The translations under genes and the position numbers were made by a program. Below are positions 51,693 through 63,310 of a stretch of DNA of 64,000 nucleotides, piece after piece (position 1 is the first letter of the stretch; each line of letters opens with the position of its first letter). The DNA lies in NCBI RefSeq assembly GCF_017591435.1, contig NC_059289.1, positions 17,741,273-17,805,272 of the forward strand, written 5' to 3'. The DNA comes from Portunus trituberculatus. Lineage: Eukaryota; Arthropoda; Malacostraca; Decapoda; Portunidae. The notes beneath the pieces are model-generated. The model ran no database searches. It was not told the origin of the DNA and saw nothing but the letters and a program-made list of their open reading frames with translations.

Positions 51693-51736
<44 letters not shown>

Positions 51737-51976
51737 GCTACACCTAATAAGACTTGAGCTGCAGCTGGTGCAGCTCACTGGTCACTGGTCAGCCTGCTTC
51801 AATAAATGCTTTTTCCAAGGCCTATGTTTACATTGCGTTATACGGTACAACGTAAGTTTATAAAATCCCTTGTTTATTTTTTTTAATAGTTTTCTTCTAA
51901 TTATTATTATTATACTGTTGTGTGAAGCTTGTAGTGACTCAGTCCCTCCATTATATTTTTCCACTAGCCGCCACTG
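51484..51976. mobile_element. hAT-like MITE (493 bp)
   Basis: It starts CAGTGGCGGCTCGTCCA and ends in the inverted CAGTGGCGGCTAGTGG. The flanking octamers TCTATATA and GCTACATA match at six of eight positions, a decayed target duplication. A T-run of about 38 bp lies at 51697-51734. No transposase. Confidence 0.65.
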
Positions 51977-52423
51977 GCTACATATAATAGTCGTTGAATG
52001 AATCAAGCCTGGTGACGAGGTGTAGGCTATTACTTATATCTTCATAAGAATCATCGTTCTAGCTAGGTAGACACATTTGCTTCCTAGTACACCGCAATAA
52101 TCGCCCACAAAAAAGGAAATCGTGATGATTATTAGGCTAGTCAGTTATTCTTATTTAACGCTATTGTCAATATTGTTCCCATAGATACTTTACCAATGAT
52201 ACACTTCTTCCACTGCACCACTGATCGTACCCGGATATATATTTCATACGTAGCTATGTATTGTTATAGTGAAACCAGTAAAGTTCTTTTGTTTACAGCA
52301 TTGTTCTTTATTCATTGGAACTGTTATTACATATTGTATACTCTACGCTATTTATGAAAAATTGATATGAGAGAGAGAGAGAGAGAGAGAGAAATGGGCT
52401 ACATGCGGAAGGCGTGTGAGGGG
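51977..52423. other. Intergenic, (GA)n at 52371-52392
   Basis: AT-rich sequence with one short GA run. No gene was recognised. Confidence 0.45.
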
Positions 52424-52524
52424 TGACGTCATAACAAACCAGCGGTCAGCACCAGCAAGCAGCAGTCAGACCGACTCAGACGCTACGCTAACGGAGAAGC
52501 TTCGAGGACTGCTTGGTGGGTGGT
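52424..52524 (+). promoter_or_regulatory. Possible promoter with CRE and first non-coding exon (+ strand)
   Basis: A perfect palindromic CRE (TGACGTCA, 52424-52431) is followed by a GC-richer stretch with an arthropod-like initiator TCAGAC (about 52465). It ends at a good donor, GGTG before GTAAGT (about 52525). This looks like a TSS and untranslated first exon, but I found no downstream coding exon on the + strand to attach it to. Confidence 0.35.
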
Positions 52525-53378
52525 AAGTCTCCTTGGTCATTCCTTGTGTTCTAGCTGTGAGGTAAGCTAACTTTTTCTTCATGAATCAGCGTGGCCACGA
52601 TAGCTTGCTTGTGCCGGGGAAGGCGTGTGAAACAATCTTGGCATCATCAAGTTCCCTGTGTGTAGTGTTTTCATATCAAGTTGTGAGTCGCAGCCGGCCG
52701 GCAGAGTTCTGAGGTATGGTGGGGGTGGCTGCTGGCGCTTGGCTCCAGTATGCATTGTTTTCGCTATTCCTTTAAAATGTGTATGTGAATGTTGGATACT
52801 TTGTCGATATAAGAAAAGATTATAGCGACTTAGACTTTAGAAATATTATGGTTGATGAGTGTTTAGGGTACATATAGATATCTCAAAAGACTCGCGATTA
52901 CCTAAAATTGCCACGCGTTAGAGTTTATTCTGGCTTTCCATTAAAAAAAAAAAAAAAAACGACGCGTGAGAATCATCTCCAGCTTCCCCTCGCAGAACGA
53001 AAGTTTCCACAAAGTGTGTTGGTGAGTTCAGCGAACACACAGGGACGATGATTACAAGCAATGAGTGCGTGTGGCGGCGTGGGTGATGGACAGGTTGCTA
53101 ATACTAGTAGATATCATGCCGCGATGTTGTCAGTTTAGACCACAACAGCAGTGCACGGCTGTAGGGAGGGGAGGAGGTGATTACTTATTGAATTATTATA
53201 AAACCGCCACGTTGGCGCCACACGACATTGACGGCAACACTGTTTTGCAGATGGCGTTGTGAAGGAGGGCAAGTTGAGATAACTCGAGATAAATTAAGGG
53301 AAAATAAAAATCTATGGCATTTCACTTTCTTTCCTGGGAATTATAGTGTTGCATATAATCCTATCTCTACCCGACAAA

Positions 53379-53410
<32 letters not shown>

Positions 53411-55453
53411 TGTGTTAAAGTACCGAGTGTCTTGTTTAGCTGAGTGAGTACCATGCTCCACCCACGGTCATAACGGTCTGAGGTGAATCAACTTTCCATA
53501 AAAATATTCTCAGTTTATTCATAAATAATGTTTTATAATAAATACAATATTAGCACAAGACAGTAGTATGTACCTAAATATACAGTATTATTATTTATGG
53601 AGCCATGGAAGAGAATGACTGTTAAGTAAACATATTTTAGAAGAAAAAGAGGCGTTCTTAAACATGAATATCTGTATTAGCTTCAGAAAAGAAACTGTTA
53701 CAGAAGTGTTCAGTGATTTCCATTTGCTGTATTTCAAACATGTCAAGTAGCAATTAACTGGATATAGAACTTTTGGTAACGCAAGTGGAAGCCTGCTGGT
53801 GACTCGTGAGGTACAGAGGTGAGGCTAATGTGAACTCTGACACACACATACGAGCAAAGACAGTGCTGGCAGGAGGGACTTCCGTCTTGATATACTGAAT
53901 ATGAGAAACGATTATAAAGTCATAACAAAAAGACTAATCATTAAATACTGCATCTAAGATAAGTATGAAATTCACTGTCGAAAAAAAGTAAATAAATAAA
54001 GTAATAGAAAGCTAGCATAATCATAACGAATTAAGGTAAGTAGATGAATAGGAGAGAAGCCTAAGTGAATAGAATATATATTACGAAAACTTTACAAAAT
54101 AATTATGCTTTACTTAAGAAATAGAGATGGTAAAACTATGTATAGTAATAAGAAGGTTTTTACATTTGGCTTAGTGTGGGAAAGGCTACACATTCCATCA
54201 TGACAATAAATATTTAACCTTTTCACGGCAATTATAGTCATTTCTTGACATTTCAAGCATTTAAAGTACTAAAAGAGTCTTCACGTGTTTATACAGGAAC
54301 AGAATAAGATACTGATGTTCTTTTCCAGGCTACAAAAGAATTCGAAGGACAGAAGTAAGGAAATTAATGATCTAGAAAGCTGCAAGTAATTATCTGAAAA
54401 TGTTCCAGTAGTGAAAGAGTTAATGAAAGCTCAGTTTGTTTGCCGTCAAAATCCAATGAAAACAACGCCTGTATAAGCTTGTGTTGCCTCGTCTGTTACA
54501 TCACGGAATTTCGTTTTTGTCTTCTTTTCTCATGAAGCGACACTGAACAATTAATTTTGAATATCATACACCTATTTGTTTATTGGAGTATAGTCAGAGA
54601 GCACGCGTCACTGGAAGCCCCAGCAGGAGTAATGTCCCGCGTGTCACCAGCAGGCGCCGGGATGAGTTAGTGCACCGCGCCAGCCGTTGCCAAGGGGGGC
54701 AGGCGAGGAGCGTGTCGTGGTGGGTCGTGGCAGGCCGGCAGTCGCGGGGCAGTTTTACTGAAGCACGGATGTCAGGCATTAGTTGACACATTCACATACT
54801 GAAATCTGATGGTGATGACATAGTGGATTGTGTTGCTATTATTTATTTGATTTTGTTTTTCTTCATTCATTATCACCATCAAATTCCATGTATTTTATTT
54901 GTACGTTCTGTTGAAGGGTAACAAGAATATTGTTTATGAGAACTGGTAAGCGAAAGATTTACGGAAATATTTGAATGAGAGGCTGAACCACTCACGAACT
55001 TAAATATCAGGAGTCAGTGTACAGAGGGTGATGGATTAGGTAAGACAGATTTGCGAAGAGACTAATAACTAATATAGGGGAGGCTGAATAAATTACTTAA
55101 TCAGAGAATGAATGAAGAGCAATGCATTCAGGCAAAGATGACACGAGGACACGTAGGAATAAATGGTGGTGGAAGAGATGGTAGTAATAGTATTGAAATT
55201 GCATCCAGTGATGGTATAAACATTGCATCTTACCCATCGAAGTGGCAGTGGTGGTGGTAGTGGTGGTGGTGCCTGTCTATGTCTGTCCTCTGCGTCGTCT
55301 CGTCTGTCAGTTTAAAGGTCGTTTTTCTTTTACAGTTGTCAGTTCACATTTACTCTTTTTTTTTTTCTAAGGTATCGAGTTTTCGTCATATATAAGTTTT
55401 TTTTTTTCTTTATTTTCCTTAACCATTTTGATTTTTTTTCACACAATTCTGAT

Positions 55454-55537
<84 letters not shown>

Positions 55538-55757
55538 CATTGGAAAAGTCTAGTTCACGAAATACTGCTAAATTAGAGACACTTTTTAAGATGCAGCTGT
55601 TGTGGAATCAGTCACGTCTCTCCTGCTACTATTCTATTACTGGAAGAACATAGATGAGTAAGGAGACTGTCTTCTCTAGCACCTTTCTTCTCGTCTGAAG
55701 TGGTCTGGTCGTCTTTATGTCAGTATTGGGCGTGAAAGTCGCGTTGCGTCGCGGTCA
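52525..55757. other. Intergenic or intronic region, no gene recognised
   Basis: AT-rich with A-runs at about 52945 and 53390-53410. A GC-rich patch at 54590-54790 has an open frame without recognisable character. A pure AC run occupies 55456-55536. Confidence 0.4.
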
Positions 55758-55829
55758 TGGTGTGGCCCTGGATCACACAGCGCTTTGAGATGGCCGAGGT
55801 GCGACTGTTTATGGCACTTGTGGTCATGG
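55758..55829 (+). CDS. Weak candidate first coding exon of an unknown + strand gene
   Basis: An ATG opens a frame including MAEVRLFMALVVM, which could be the start of a signal peptide, and ends at a GTGAGA donor. No partner exon was found. This is a composition-based guess. Confidence 0.15.
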
Positions 55830-55882
55830 TGAGAAGAGCTGCTTCATCGTAACGCTATTCAGGTTTTGGTGATCGTTTCCCC

Positions 55883-55883
<1 letters not shown>

Positions 55884-55961
<78 letters not shown>

Positions 55962-56070
55962 CTCTGATTAGGAGAGAAGTGGGGCGTTCTCGTCCCCCAG
56001 TCGAGGTTAATGTGTGTATGATTGAGTAGTGTTGGACAGACAGCTTTATCTGTTACGCTGCATTATAGTA

Positions 56071-56137
<67 letters not shown>

Positions 56138-56153
56138 TGTGTGTGTGTGTGTG
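55884..56153. repeat. (CT)n (55884-55960) and (GT)n (56071-56153) microsatellites
   Basis: Two long dinucleotide runs separated by about 110 bp of ordinary sequence. Confidence 0.9.
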
Positions 56154-56427
56154 TTCTCTTGAAAAATGCTAAGAACCAAAGATGAGCGACTCAAAACATT
56201 TTAAAGTAATGACTGGTTGAGAGCTAATATGACATAATATGTTCTCCACCGCCAACAACGAATTGCATTCAGACAGCATAATAAATCTGTGGTAGAAAAA
56301 AAAAGAAAACCTAGTCCTTCGTACCCCTTCCTTTCCCTTCCCACTCCTCTCCTCCGCCATTTCCAAAGCAAAAGTCACAGTGCATTTAGGTAGACTCGGC
56401 AGCCCTTGAAGCTATTCCTTACGAGCT

Positions 56428-56556
56428 TTATTCTGCCTGCCGGTAGTATCTGGGCCTGTACCGCCTGAAGCCTGGTCGTCGCCTCCTGCCGGGCCTCCTG
56501 CGCCTGAGTGGGATGTCGTCGTAGTAGTAGTCGAGGGACGCGTAGGGATTCAGCAC
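56428..56556 (-). CDS. Cuticle-like protein, last exon (Arg-rich tail)
   Basis: 42 codons plus TAA: VLNPYASLDYYYDDIP followed by a dense Arg/Pro/Tyr tail (RRRRPG twice) ending RQAE. It is joined in phase 0 after CTACCAG. The reading frame continues past the previous exon's donor into intron and SINE sequence, so the splice is needed for this end. Confidence 0.75.
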   Translation of the reverse strand: MLNPYASLDYYYDDIPLRRRRPGRRRRPGFRRYRPRYYRQAE

Positions 56557-56682
56557 CTGGTAGCCGAAGTGTGGAGGGCGGACAGTTAGCAGGTGGAAAG
56601 AAAAGATTGGAAAGAAAAAAATAAGAATTAGGTCTTAAGTGTTTTCGCCATTAGCGTAATACTAGGATGAAAAGTGTACATG

Positions 56683-56728
<46 letters not shown>

Positions 56729-56816
56729 TTTCTTTTGTAAGTATGTCTTTCTCAAATGTATTTATGCTAATGGGCAATAAACCTTTACTTACTTACTTAT
56801 TTACTTACTTACTTAC

Positions 56817-56880
<64 letters not shown>

Positions 56881-57167
56881 CCCGGTAGCTCAGTGGTTAG
56901 AGCGCTGGCTTCACAAGCCAAATGACCGGGGTTCGATTCCCCGTCCGGGTGGAGATATTTGGGTGTCTCCTTTCACGTGTAGCCCCTGTTCACCTAGCAA
57001 TGAGTAGGTACGGGATGTAAATCGAGGAGTTGTGACCTTGTTGTCCCGGTGTGTGGTGTGTGCCTGGTCTCAGACCTATCCCAAGATCGGAAATAATGAG
57101 CTCTGAGCTTGTTCCGTAGGGTAACGTCTGGCTATCTCGTCAGAGACTGCAGCAGATCAAACAGTGA

Positions 57168-57198
<31 letters not shown>

Positions 57199-60112
57199 GA
57201 CATACAAGTAAAAGATGCTTGAAGTTTCGTGTGTGTGTGTGTGTGTGTGTGTGTACTATAATTTATCCTTATGTGCGTGGAATAAAGAACATGTGTATCC
57301 CCACTCTTGTTCGAGTCCTTCCTCAGTTTTTCTCTGGTCGCGCTGGCCTTATAGTACACCTCGCTTACATAAGAAATAAAATGAAATAAAAACTGTATAC
57401 ATACCTGGTGTGGAAGGGTCGGGGGACCGTATACAGGGATGGGGGACTGCACGCCGTACACAGGCTGGAGGGTTGCGCCTGTTGGAGGCTGATAGCTATA
57501 CCCACCAGCAGCTGGAGCAGGAGCCTTGTACCCAGGAGCAGGAGCCTTGTATTCGGGTTGCGGAGCTTTGTAATCTGTGTCGGGGTACACCGTAGGGTCG
57601 GGCATGTAGGGAGAGTCGTGCCCTTTGTTATGCACTGCTCCATACGTAGCTACCTGGGGAGGGTGAGCACTGACAACCTTGTACTCGATGTCGTATTCTG
57701 GTTCTTCGTAGCTTGATTTGGGCGGCGCCTTGTACTCGGGTTCTGGCGCCTTGTACTCGGGTTCTGGCGCCTTGTACTCAGGTTCTGGCGCTTTGTATTC
57801 CGTTTTTGGGGGAGTGTAGTCATAGCCTGCAGGTTCCTTATGCTCGTCGTAACTGGACTTCGGTGGTGCCTTGTATTCTGGCTCGGGTGCCTTGTACTCG
57901 GGCTCAGGAGCCTTGTATGCTGGTTCTGGCGCCTTGTACTCTGGTTCGGGCGCCTTATAAGCTGGTTCTGGAGCCTTGTATGATGTCTTGGGAGGAGTAT
58001 AGTCGTAGCCTTCCTTTGGGTCCTCATAGCTGGTCTTGGGTGGAGCCTTGTATTCGGGTTCAGGGGCCTTGTACGCCGGGTCGGGTGCCTTGTACTCTGG
58101 CTCGGGTGCCTTGTATGCTGGTTCTGGCGCCTTGTACGATGTTTTTGGAGGAGTGTAGTCGTAACCTTCTTTAGGTTCCTCGTAACTGGACTTTGGTGGT
58201 GCCTTGTATGCTGGTTCTGGCGCCTTGTACTCAGGCTCTGGTGCTTTGTATGCTGGGTCGGGTGCCTTGTATGCTGGCTCCGGGGCGTCGTAACTAGATT
58301 TGGGCGGGGTGTAGTCGTACCCTGCTTTGGGCTCCTCGTAACTCGACTTGGGTGGTGCCTTGTATGCTGGCTCGGGTGCTTTGTACTCTGGTTCTGGCGC
58401 CTTGTATGCCGGCTCGGGTGCCTTGTACGATGACCCCGGGCCTTCGTAGCTTGACTTCGGTGGTGTGTAGTCGTATCCTTCCTTAGGGGCATCGTAACTG
58501 GACTTTGGTGGACTGTAGTCGTCCTTAGGTGCGTCGTAACTGGACTTTGGTGGACTGTAGTCGTCCTTAGGTGCGTCGTAACTGGATTTCGGTGGGCTGT
58601 AGTCGTCTTTGGGTGCATTGTAGCTTGATTTGGGTGGTGTGTAGTCATATCCTTCCTTAGGAGCGTCGTAACTAGATTTGGGAGGGCTATAGTCGTCTTT
58701 GGGTGCATCATAACTCGATTTGGGAGGGCTGTAGTCGTCCTTAGGTGCGTCATAGCTTGACTTCGGTGGACTGTAGTCGTCCTTGGGCGCGTCATAACTG
58801 GACTTTGGTGGTGTGTAGTCGTAGCCTTCCTTGGGTGCATCATAGCTGGACTTAGGTGGGCTGTAGTCGTCCTTAGGTGCGTCGTAGCTAGACTTTGGTG
58901 GCGTGTAGTCGTAACCATCCTTAGGTGCATCATAACTGGATTTGGGAGGGCTGTAGTCGTCCTTAGGTGCGTCATAACTGGATTTGGGAGGGCTGTAGTC
59001 GTCTTTGGGCGCGTCGTAGCTTGACTTTGGCGGACTGTAGTCGTAACCATCCTTAGGTGCGTCATAACTGGATTTGGGAGGGCTGTAGTCGTCTTTGGGC
59101 GCGTCGTAGCTGGACTTTGGCGGACTGTAGTCGTAACCATCCTTAGGTGCGTCATAACTGGATTTGGGAGGGCTGTAGTCGTCTTTGGGCGCGTCGTAGC
59201 TGGACTTTGGCGGACTGTAGTCGTAACCATCCTTAGGTGCGTCATAACTGGATTTGGGAGGGCTGTAGTCGTCTTTGGGTGCGTCGTAGCTGGACTTTGG
59301 CGGACTGTAGTCGTAACCATCCTTTGGCGCATCGTAGCTTGATTTAGGTGGGCTGTAGTCGTCTTTAGGCGCATCATAACTGGACTTAGGCGGGCTGTAG
59401 TCGTAACCACCCTCGTCATAGCTTGTCTTCGGCGGGTTGTAGCTGTAGCCTTCCTTCGGTGGGACATAGTGACCATATTGATACTCAGGGACGAAGGTCA
59501 CATCCTCAGAGTAAGGCGTGGTGACCCTAGGGACATAGCCGGGTCTCATGGTGGTGGAGTAGGACGGGTCACGAATGCTGTAGCCGCGGTAGTGTGTCGG
59601 TGGTACGTACTTCGTCTCCGCCTTAGGGGCCACGTACGCTGTGTCCACGTGGGGCGGGATGTAGGCTGATTCTGTTTTGGGGGCTACGTAGGCTGACTCA
59701 ACTTTTGGGGCCACATATGCTGACTCAACTTTGGGGCCACATATGCTGACTCAACTTTGGGGGCCACATATGCTGACTCAACTTTGGGGGCGACATATGC
59801 TGACTCAACTTTCGGGGCCACATATGCTGACTCAACTTTGGGGGCGACATAGGCTGACTCCACCTTTGGTGCTACGTAATCCTCCTTCGGCGCCTCATAG
59901 GAAGTTACTGCCTTGGGTTCCTGATAGGTTGACTCAGGAGCCTTGTATGCTGTCTGTGGGGGCAGGTAGCGGTATCCTGAGGAGGGCGCGTCATAGGAGT
60001 ATCCCCTTTGAGGTGCTTCGTAATATGTCGGTGCAGGATTGTCATACCCTCGCGAGCTTGGGAGAGGACTGGAGTGTGGGAGGATGGGAGGGAAGTGTAC
60101 AGGATGGTCATG

Positions 60113-60147
<35 letters not shown>

Positions 60148-60436
60148 GGTCGTGATGTCCTCCTCCTCCTAACTTGTCCGCTGCCCTTCGTTTCCTGACG
60201 GGGGAAGAAGCACTGTTTCTGTTCTTGTCGAAGGTGTTGACATCAGGGAATCCAAGCTCAGAGGGGGTCTTTCTTTCAATCCTTGTTGTGAATATGTCGT
60301 CATCAAAGCCTGCTTGAGGGAACCCAACCTGTCCGACTTCCAGAGTGATAGGGCCGCCTCCAAACGCTAAGTTGTCGCCTCGGGTTCCTACTGCCGCTAG
60401 GGAGGCCACACACACGGCCGCCACCCACCACCGCTC
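56428..60436 (-). CDS. Secreted Pro/Tyr-rich repeat protein, probable cuticle structural protein
   Basis: Two exons are visible (60436-57405 and 56556-56428, joined in phase 0). A short first exon with the ATG is not found: no ATG precedes the signal-peptide-like RWWVAAVCVASLAAVGTRG, and the sequence just upstream is a CAG acceptor. Arthropod cuticle genes often split the signal peptide like this. A furin-like RKRR site follows, then a His/Asp repeat, then long arrays of YVAPKVESA, SSYDAPKDDYSPPK / SSYDAPKDGYDYSPPK and APEPEYK units, and an Arg-rich C-terminus. The visible exons encode about 1,053 residues. The role as a cross-linkable extracellular matrix protein is inferred from composition. 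The main exon frame is broken once, near 59730. Confidence 0.8.
56686..56878. repeat. (AC)n and (TTAC)n tracts in the last intron of the cuticle-like gene
   Basis: AC run 56686-56726, TTAC repeats at about 56786-56819, then AC run 56820-56878, running directly into the SINE head. Confidence 0.9.
56879..57170 (+). mobile_element. tRNA-derived SINE, subfamily 2, second copy
   Basis: Near-identical to 34693-34985 over its whole length: head CCCGGTAGCTCAGTGGTTAG, B-box GGGGTTCGATTCC, shared body, and tail CAGCAGATCAAACAGTG. It is flanked by (AC)n on both sides, antisense in an intron of the cuticle-like gene. Confidence 0.9.
57171..57254. repeat. (AC)n then (TG)n
   Basis: AC run to 57198 after the SINE, then about 30 bp of ordinary sequence, then a GT run at 57230-57254. 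The two runs could pair as a hairpin. Confidence 0.9.
57405..60436 (-). CDS. Cuticle-like protein, large repeat exon (one frame break)
   Basis: The acceptor GTTTCAG ends at 60437 and the GTATGT donor begins at 57404. Order in the protein: signal peptide remainder; PITLEVGQVGFPQAG region; RKRR; HHDHHDHDHDHD stretch; YEAP/YDAP-type units; YVAPKVESA repeats (about 59680-59880); TTPYSEDVTFVPEYQYG linker; 14- and 16-residue SYDAPK units alternating as a 90-bp period (58480-59440); APEPEYK heptads with PPKSSYEEP spacers (57700-58450); then VYGVQSPIPVYGPP. In the YVAPK array, one unit (59728-59740) has a TTTGGGG run one base shorter than all the others, shifting the frame. The rest is open. Confidence 0.85.
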
Positions 60437-60467
60437 CTGAAACACCACACACTACATACTACATGAA

Positions 60468-60470
<3 letters not shown>

Positions 60471-60526
<56 letters not shown>
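60471..60526. repeat. (AC)n microsatellite
   Basis: An AC run in the presumed first intron of the cuticle-like gene, 35 bp upstream of its acceptor. Confidence 0.92.
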
Positions 60527-60528
<2 letters not shown>

Positions 60529-60750
60529 AACCAGGAACCATTCATCGTCCGTCCCAGCTGTAATTAAGCCGTATAATCACCACCAACCTAACTCGTCCTC
60601 GCAATGAAATTCACGTCACTCACAAAGACATGGACACCTCGCCGCCATTACTGAGGAGAAACTCTTCTATTTTCTTGTCGTCAGCATCTATTATGGTCTC
60701 GTTAAAAAAAAAATCCACCTAGGCAACCACCATTATCTTGTTTGTTCGTG

Positions 60751-60809
<59 letters not shown>

Positions 60810-62165
60810 AATGAAGTACCGTAGCGCAAAAACGATCGTAAGTGTGTTTGATGACCACTGATGTCTGACGCGTGTCTATAGGCAGTGAAAGCCGAGGAGG
60901 GAACAGCGGTGTGTGCGGTTAAGAACTCCACCAAATGCGACCACACACACACACCACCTTCCTATTTCCCTTCCTTCTATCTTCATTACCTTCCCTACTT
61001 CATGCACTCCCTCCCTCACCACCACTCAACACCACCTACTCCACTTCGCGGGACCGTCTAAAAACCATCATGCGTTCACTTTTTCCTCGAAGTCTTAACG
61101 AACGCACTTCCTCTCACTTTCCTCTCACTTTCGAACTAACAGATGTCGGTGTCACTGCGCGAAGCTCCGAACATATGGCATCTTTTCTTATATAATTTGC
61201 TCGCCAGCCGCTCATGATGAATCCTCCGTGTTTGGTAAAGAATAACACGAAGAAAGATATAATGAAGTGCACTAACCTGATTGTATGTCCTTGGCTGCAC
61301 ACAAAATTATATAAGAACTGCACGCCGGCCATCTTGTAAGAGTATGAAGACCGCAAGAGAGAGAGAGAGAGAGAGAGAGAGAGTGTCTTCCTCGAATGTA
61401 ACCTAATTGAATGGCATTTCCCTATGTTAGTTATTCATGGAGTAATCACCGTCCACTATTTGCATGTCCAGCAAGAGAGGAAAGAAAGAATATATATGAC
61501 GACATGCAGTAAACATAACATGAAGGGAAAGAAAAGGAAGAAATGATTATGAATGGGTAGAAGAGGAAATGAAGAGAAGGGAAAATAAAGAAGAGAATAA
61601 TATGTCAAGAAGGAAAGGAAGATAAGAGATTATTTGAAAAGAGGAAAGAGAGAAGGAAACGAGGTAAATTAAGAGTATAAGAATGCGAAAAAAGAGGGAA
61701 AATGAGATAAGTGTAAGCGTAATGTGAAGGAAACCAATTACTACCTGTGCTCCTTACTTGTACCTGTATAATTTTCTACGGTCCATTTTTTTCCCACTCG
61801 GTTTTTTACGTTGCCTATATTTTTCCCTCATTAATTTCCACGTTGATATTTTTCTTTACCTCGTGTGAGCTGCGCATGACCGTGGCCTTCCCTTGATTTA
61901 CATAAAATTAAGTGGCGTCCCTTTTTTTCCTTGTTATCTTGAGGTTAAAAACTGTGTGATCACTTTACGGTGACGGAGGGAAAGTAAGCCAGCCATTACC
62001 ACCGCCACTCCGCGCCAAGGCTGCGAGTGGCCAGACAGGGGAGTGCGGGAGGCAGGGAGGGGAGATGCGAGGGAGAGAGGGGAGGTGAAGGGAATACTGT
62101 AGTCCCTTTCCCTCCCTCAACCCAACCCAGACAAGTCTTCATCGCATATGTTGTACTGCTGCTGA
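60527..62165. other. Upstream of the cuticle-like gene, no exon identified
   Basis: It should contain the missing first exon and promoter on the minus strand; no ATG with a phase-0 donor stood out. It holds (GT)n at 60756-60806, (GA)n at 61357-61382 and a purine-rich stretch at 61470-61730. Confidence 0.4.
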
Positions 62166-62251
62166 TAGTACTACTACTACTACTACTACTACTATCTCAT
62201 AAATTACGTGCACAGAAACTCTTTCATCAGTACAAAAATTAACGTCTATCT

Positions 62252-62309
<58 letters not shown>

Positions 62310-62315
62310 CTGCTG

Positions 62316-62352
<37 letters not shown>

Positions 62353-62360
62353 GACTACTA
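62166..62360. repeat. Trinucleotide repeats (CTA)n, (CAA)n, (CTA)n
   Basis: (CTA)n at about 62167-62195, (CAA)n at about 62255-62310, and (CTA)n at about 62316-62352. Confidence 0.9.
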
Positions 62361-62787
62361 ACTACGTAGTAAAAACTACCACCACCACCACTGCAGCCAG
62401 CCAGTCCGAGTCCTCACAACCACAATCATCTTCACCACCATTAATTCTATCCTGAAGCAAGTTCTTTTTTTTTTTTCCTCCCACTTACACTGCTCTACGC
62501 TATTTATTATTTATCATTGTCTTGTTAGCGGTCATTGATGCTCTGATGTTACGGGCGTCAGCGGCGGCGTCACCTGCGGGGCTGCCATTAATTAGGTGTA
62601 GGTAATTATTGATTTTTTTTATACACGCACCTGGATTTATTGCTGTGAGGTATGCGAAGAAGTTATTATTATTATTTTATGTTGTTAGATGCAGTGTTCT
62701 CCTTTGTTTAGTTAGTCTGTTTATAATATTTGGTACTTGTTTTTTGTTGTTTTATTCAAATATTTATGATGTTTTTTCACTCGTTTT
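62361..62787. other. Non-coding stretch, nothing recognised
   Basis: A mix of (ACC)n-like and T-rich sequence. No gene. Confidence 0.4.
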
Positions 62788-63310
62788 TCAGTCTTCCATC
62801 TCTTTTTTCCAGTGGCAGTGCTTGTGTTTCCATTTTCCATAAGTTTGTCTTTTTATTGTTTTTTTTTTTGTGTGTGTGCTGTAATTTAGTTTTTAGTGTT
62901 TATCTACTTACTAACATTATCTTTCCTTATCAGGCTTCTTCAGTCTCCTGTTTTATTTCTCCTGTGGCAGTGCGTGTGTTTCCATTTTCTCTAACTTTGT
63001 CTCTCTTTATCATGTTTTTATGCTATTTTACTTATAGTTTTTGGTGTTTATCTACTTATTAACTTTATCTTTCTCTCTAATGCTTCTTCAGTCTCCCATC
63101 TCTTTTCTCCTCCTGTGGCAGTGCGTGTGTTTCCATTTGCTCCAAGTCTATTTCTCTTTATGCTTTTTGTGTTGTAATTTAGTTTTTAGTATTTTATCTA
63201 CTTACTAACATTATCTTTCCTTATCATGCTTCTTCAGTCTCTAATTTTGTTTCTCCTGTGGCAGTGCGTGTTTCCACTTTCCATTACTTTGTCTCTTTTA
63301 TTACTGTTCA
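62788..63310. repeat. Tandem repeat of about 148 bp, four imperfect copies
   Basis: Each copy contains TTCAGTCT, then GTGGCAGTGCGTGTGTTTCC, then ACTTTGTCTCT and a T-rich spacer. Copies start near 62788, 62938, 63087 and 63233. Confidence 0.85.

Noticed and set aside
56879..56951. Functional tRNA-Val gene (second site)
   Set aside because: Same reason: a SINE head with an imperfect acceptor stem, embedded between (AC)n tracts.
57132..57404. Extension of the cuticle-like frame beyond 57405 as the C-terminus
   Set aside because: This part translates intron, AC-repeat and SINE sequence. A good donor at 57404 joins in phase to the Arg-rich last exon.
57650..59476. 608-residue open frame overlapping the cuticle-like gene in another frame
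   Set aside because: It is the +1 shadow of the repeat array (unit lengths divisible by three keep it open). It is Thr/Arg/Pro/His-rich with no domain and no start or splice support.
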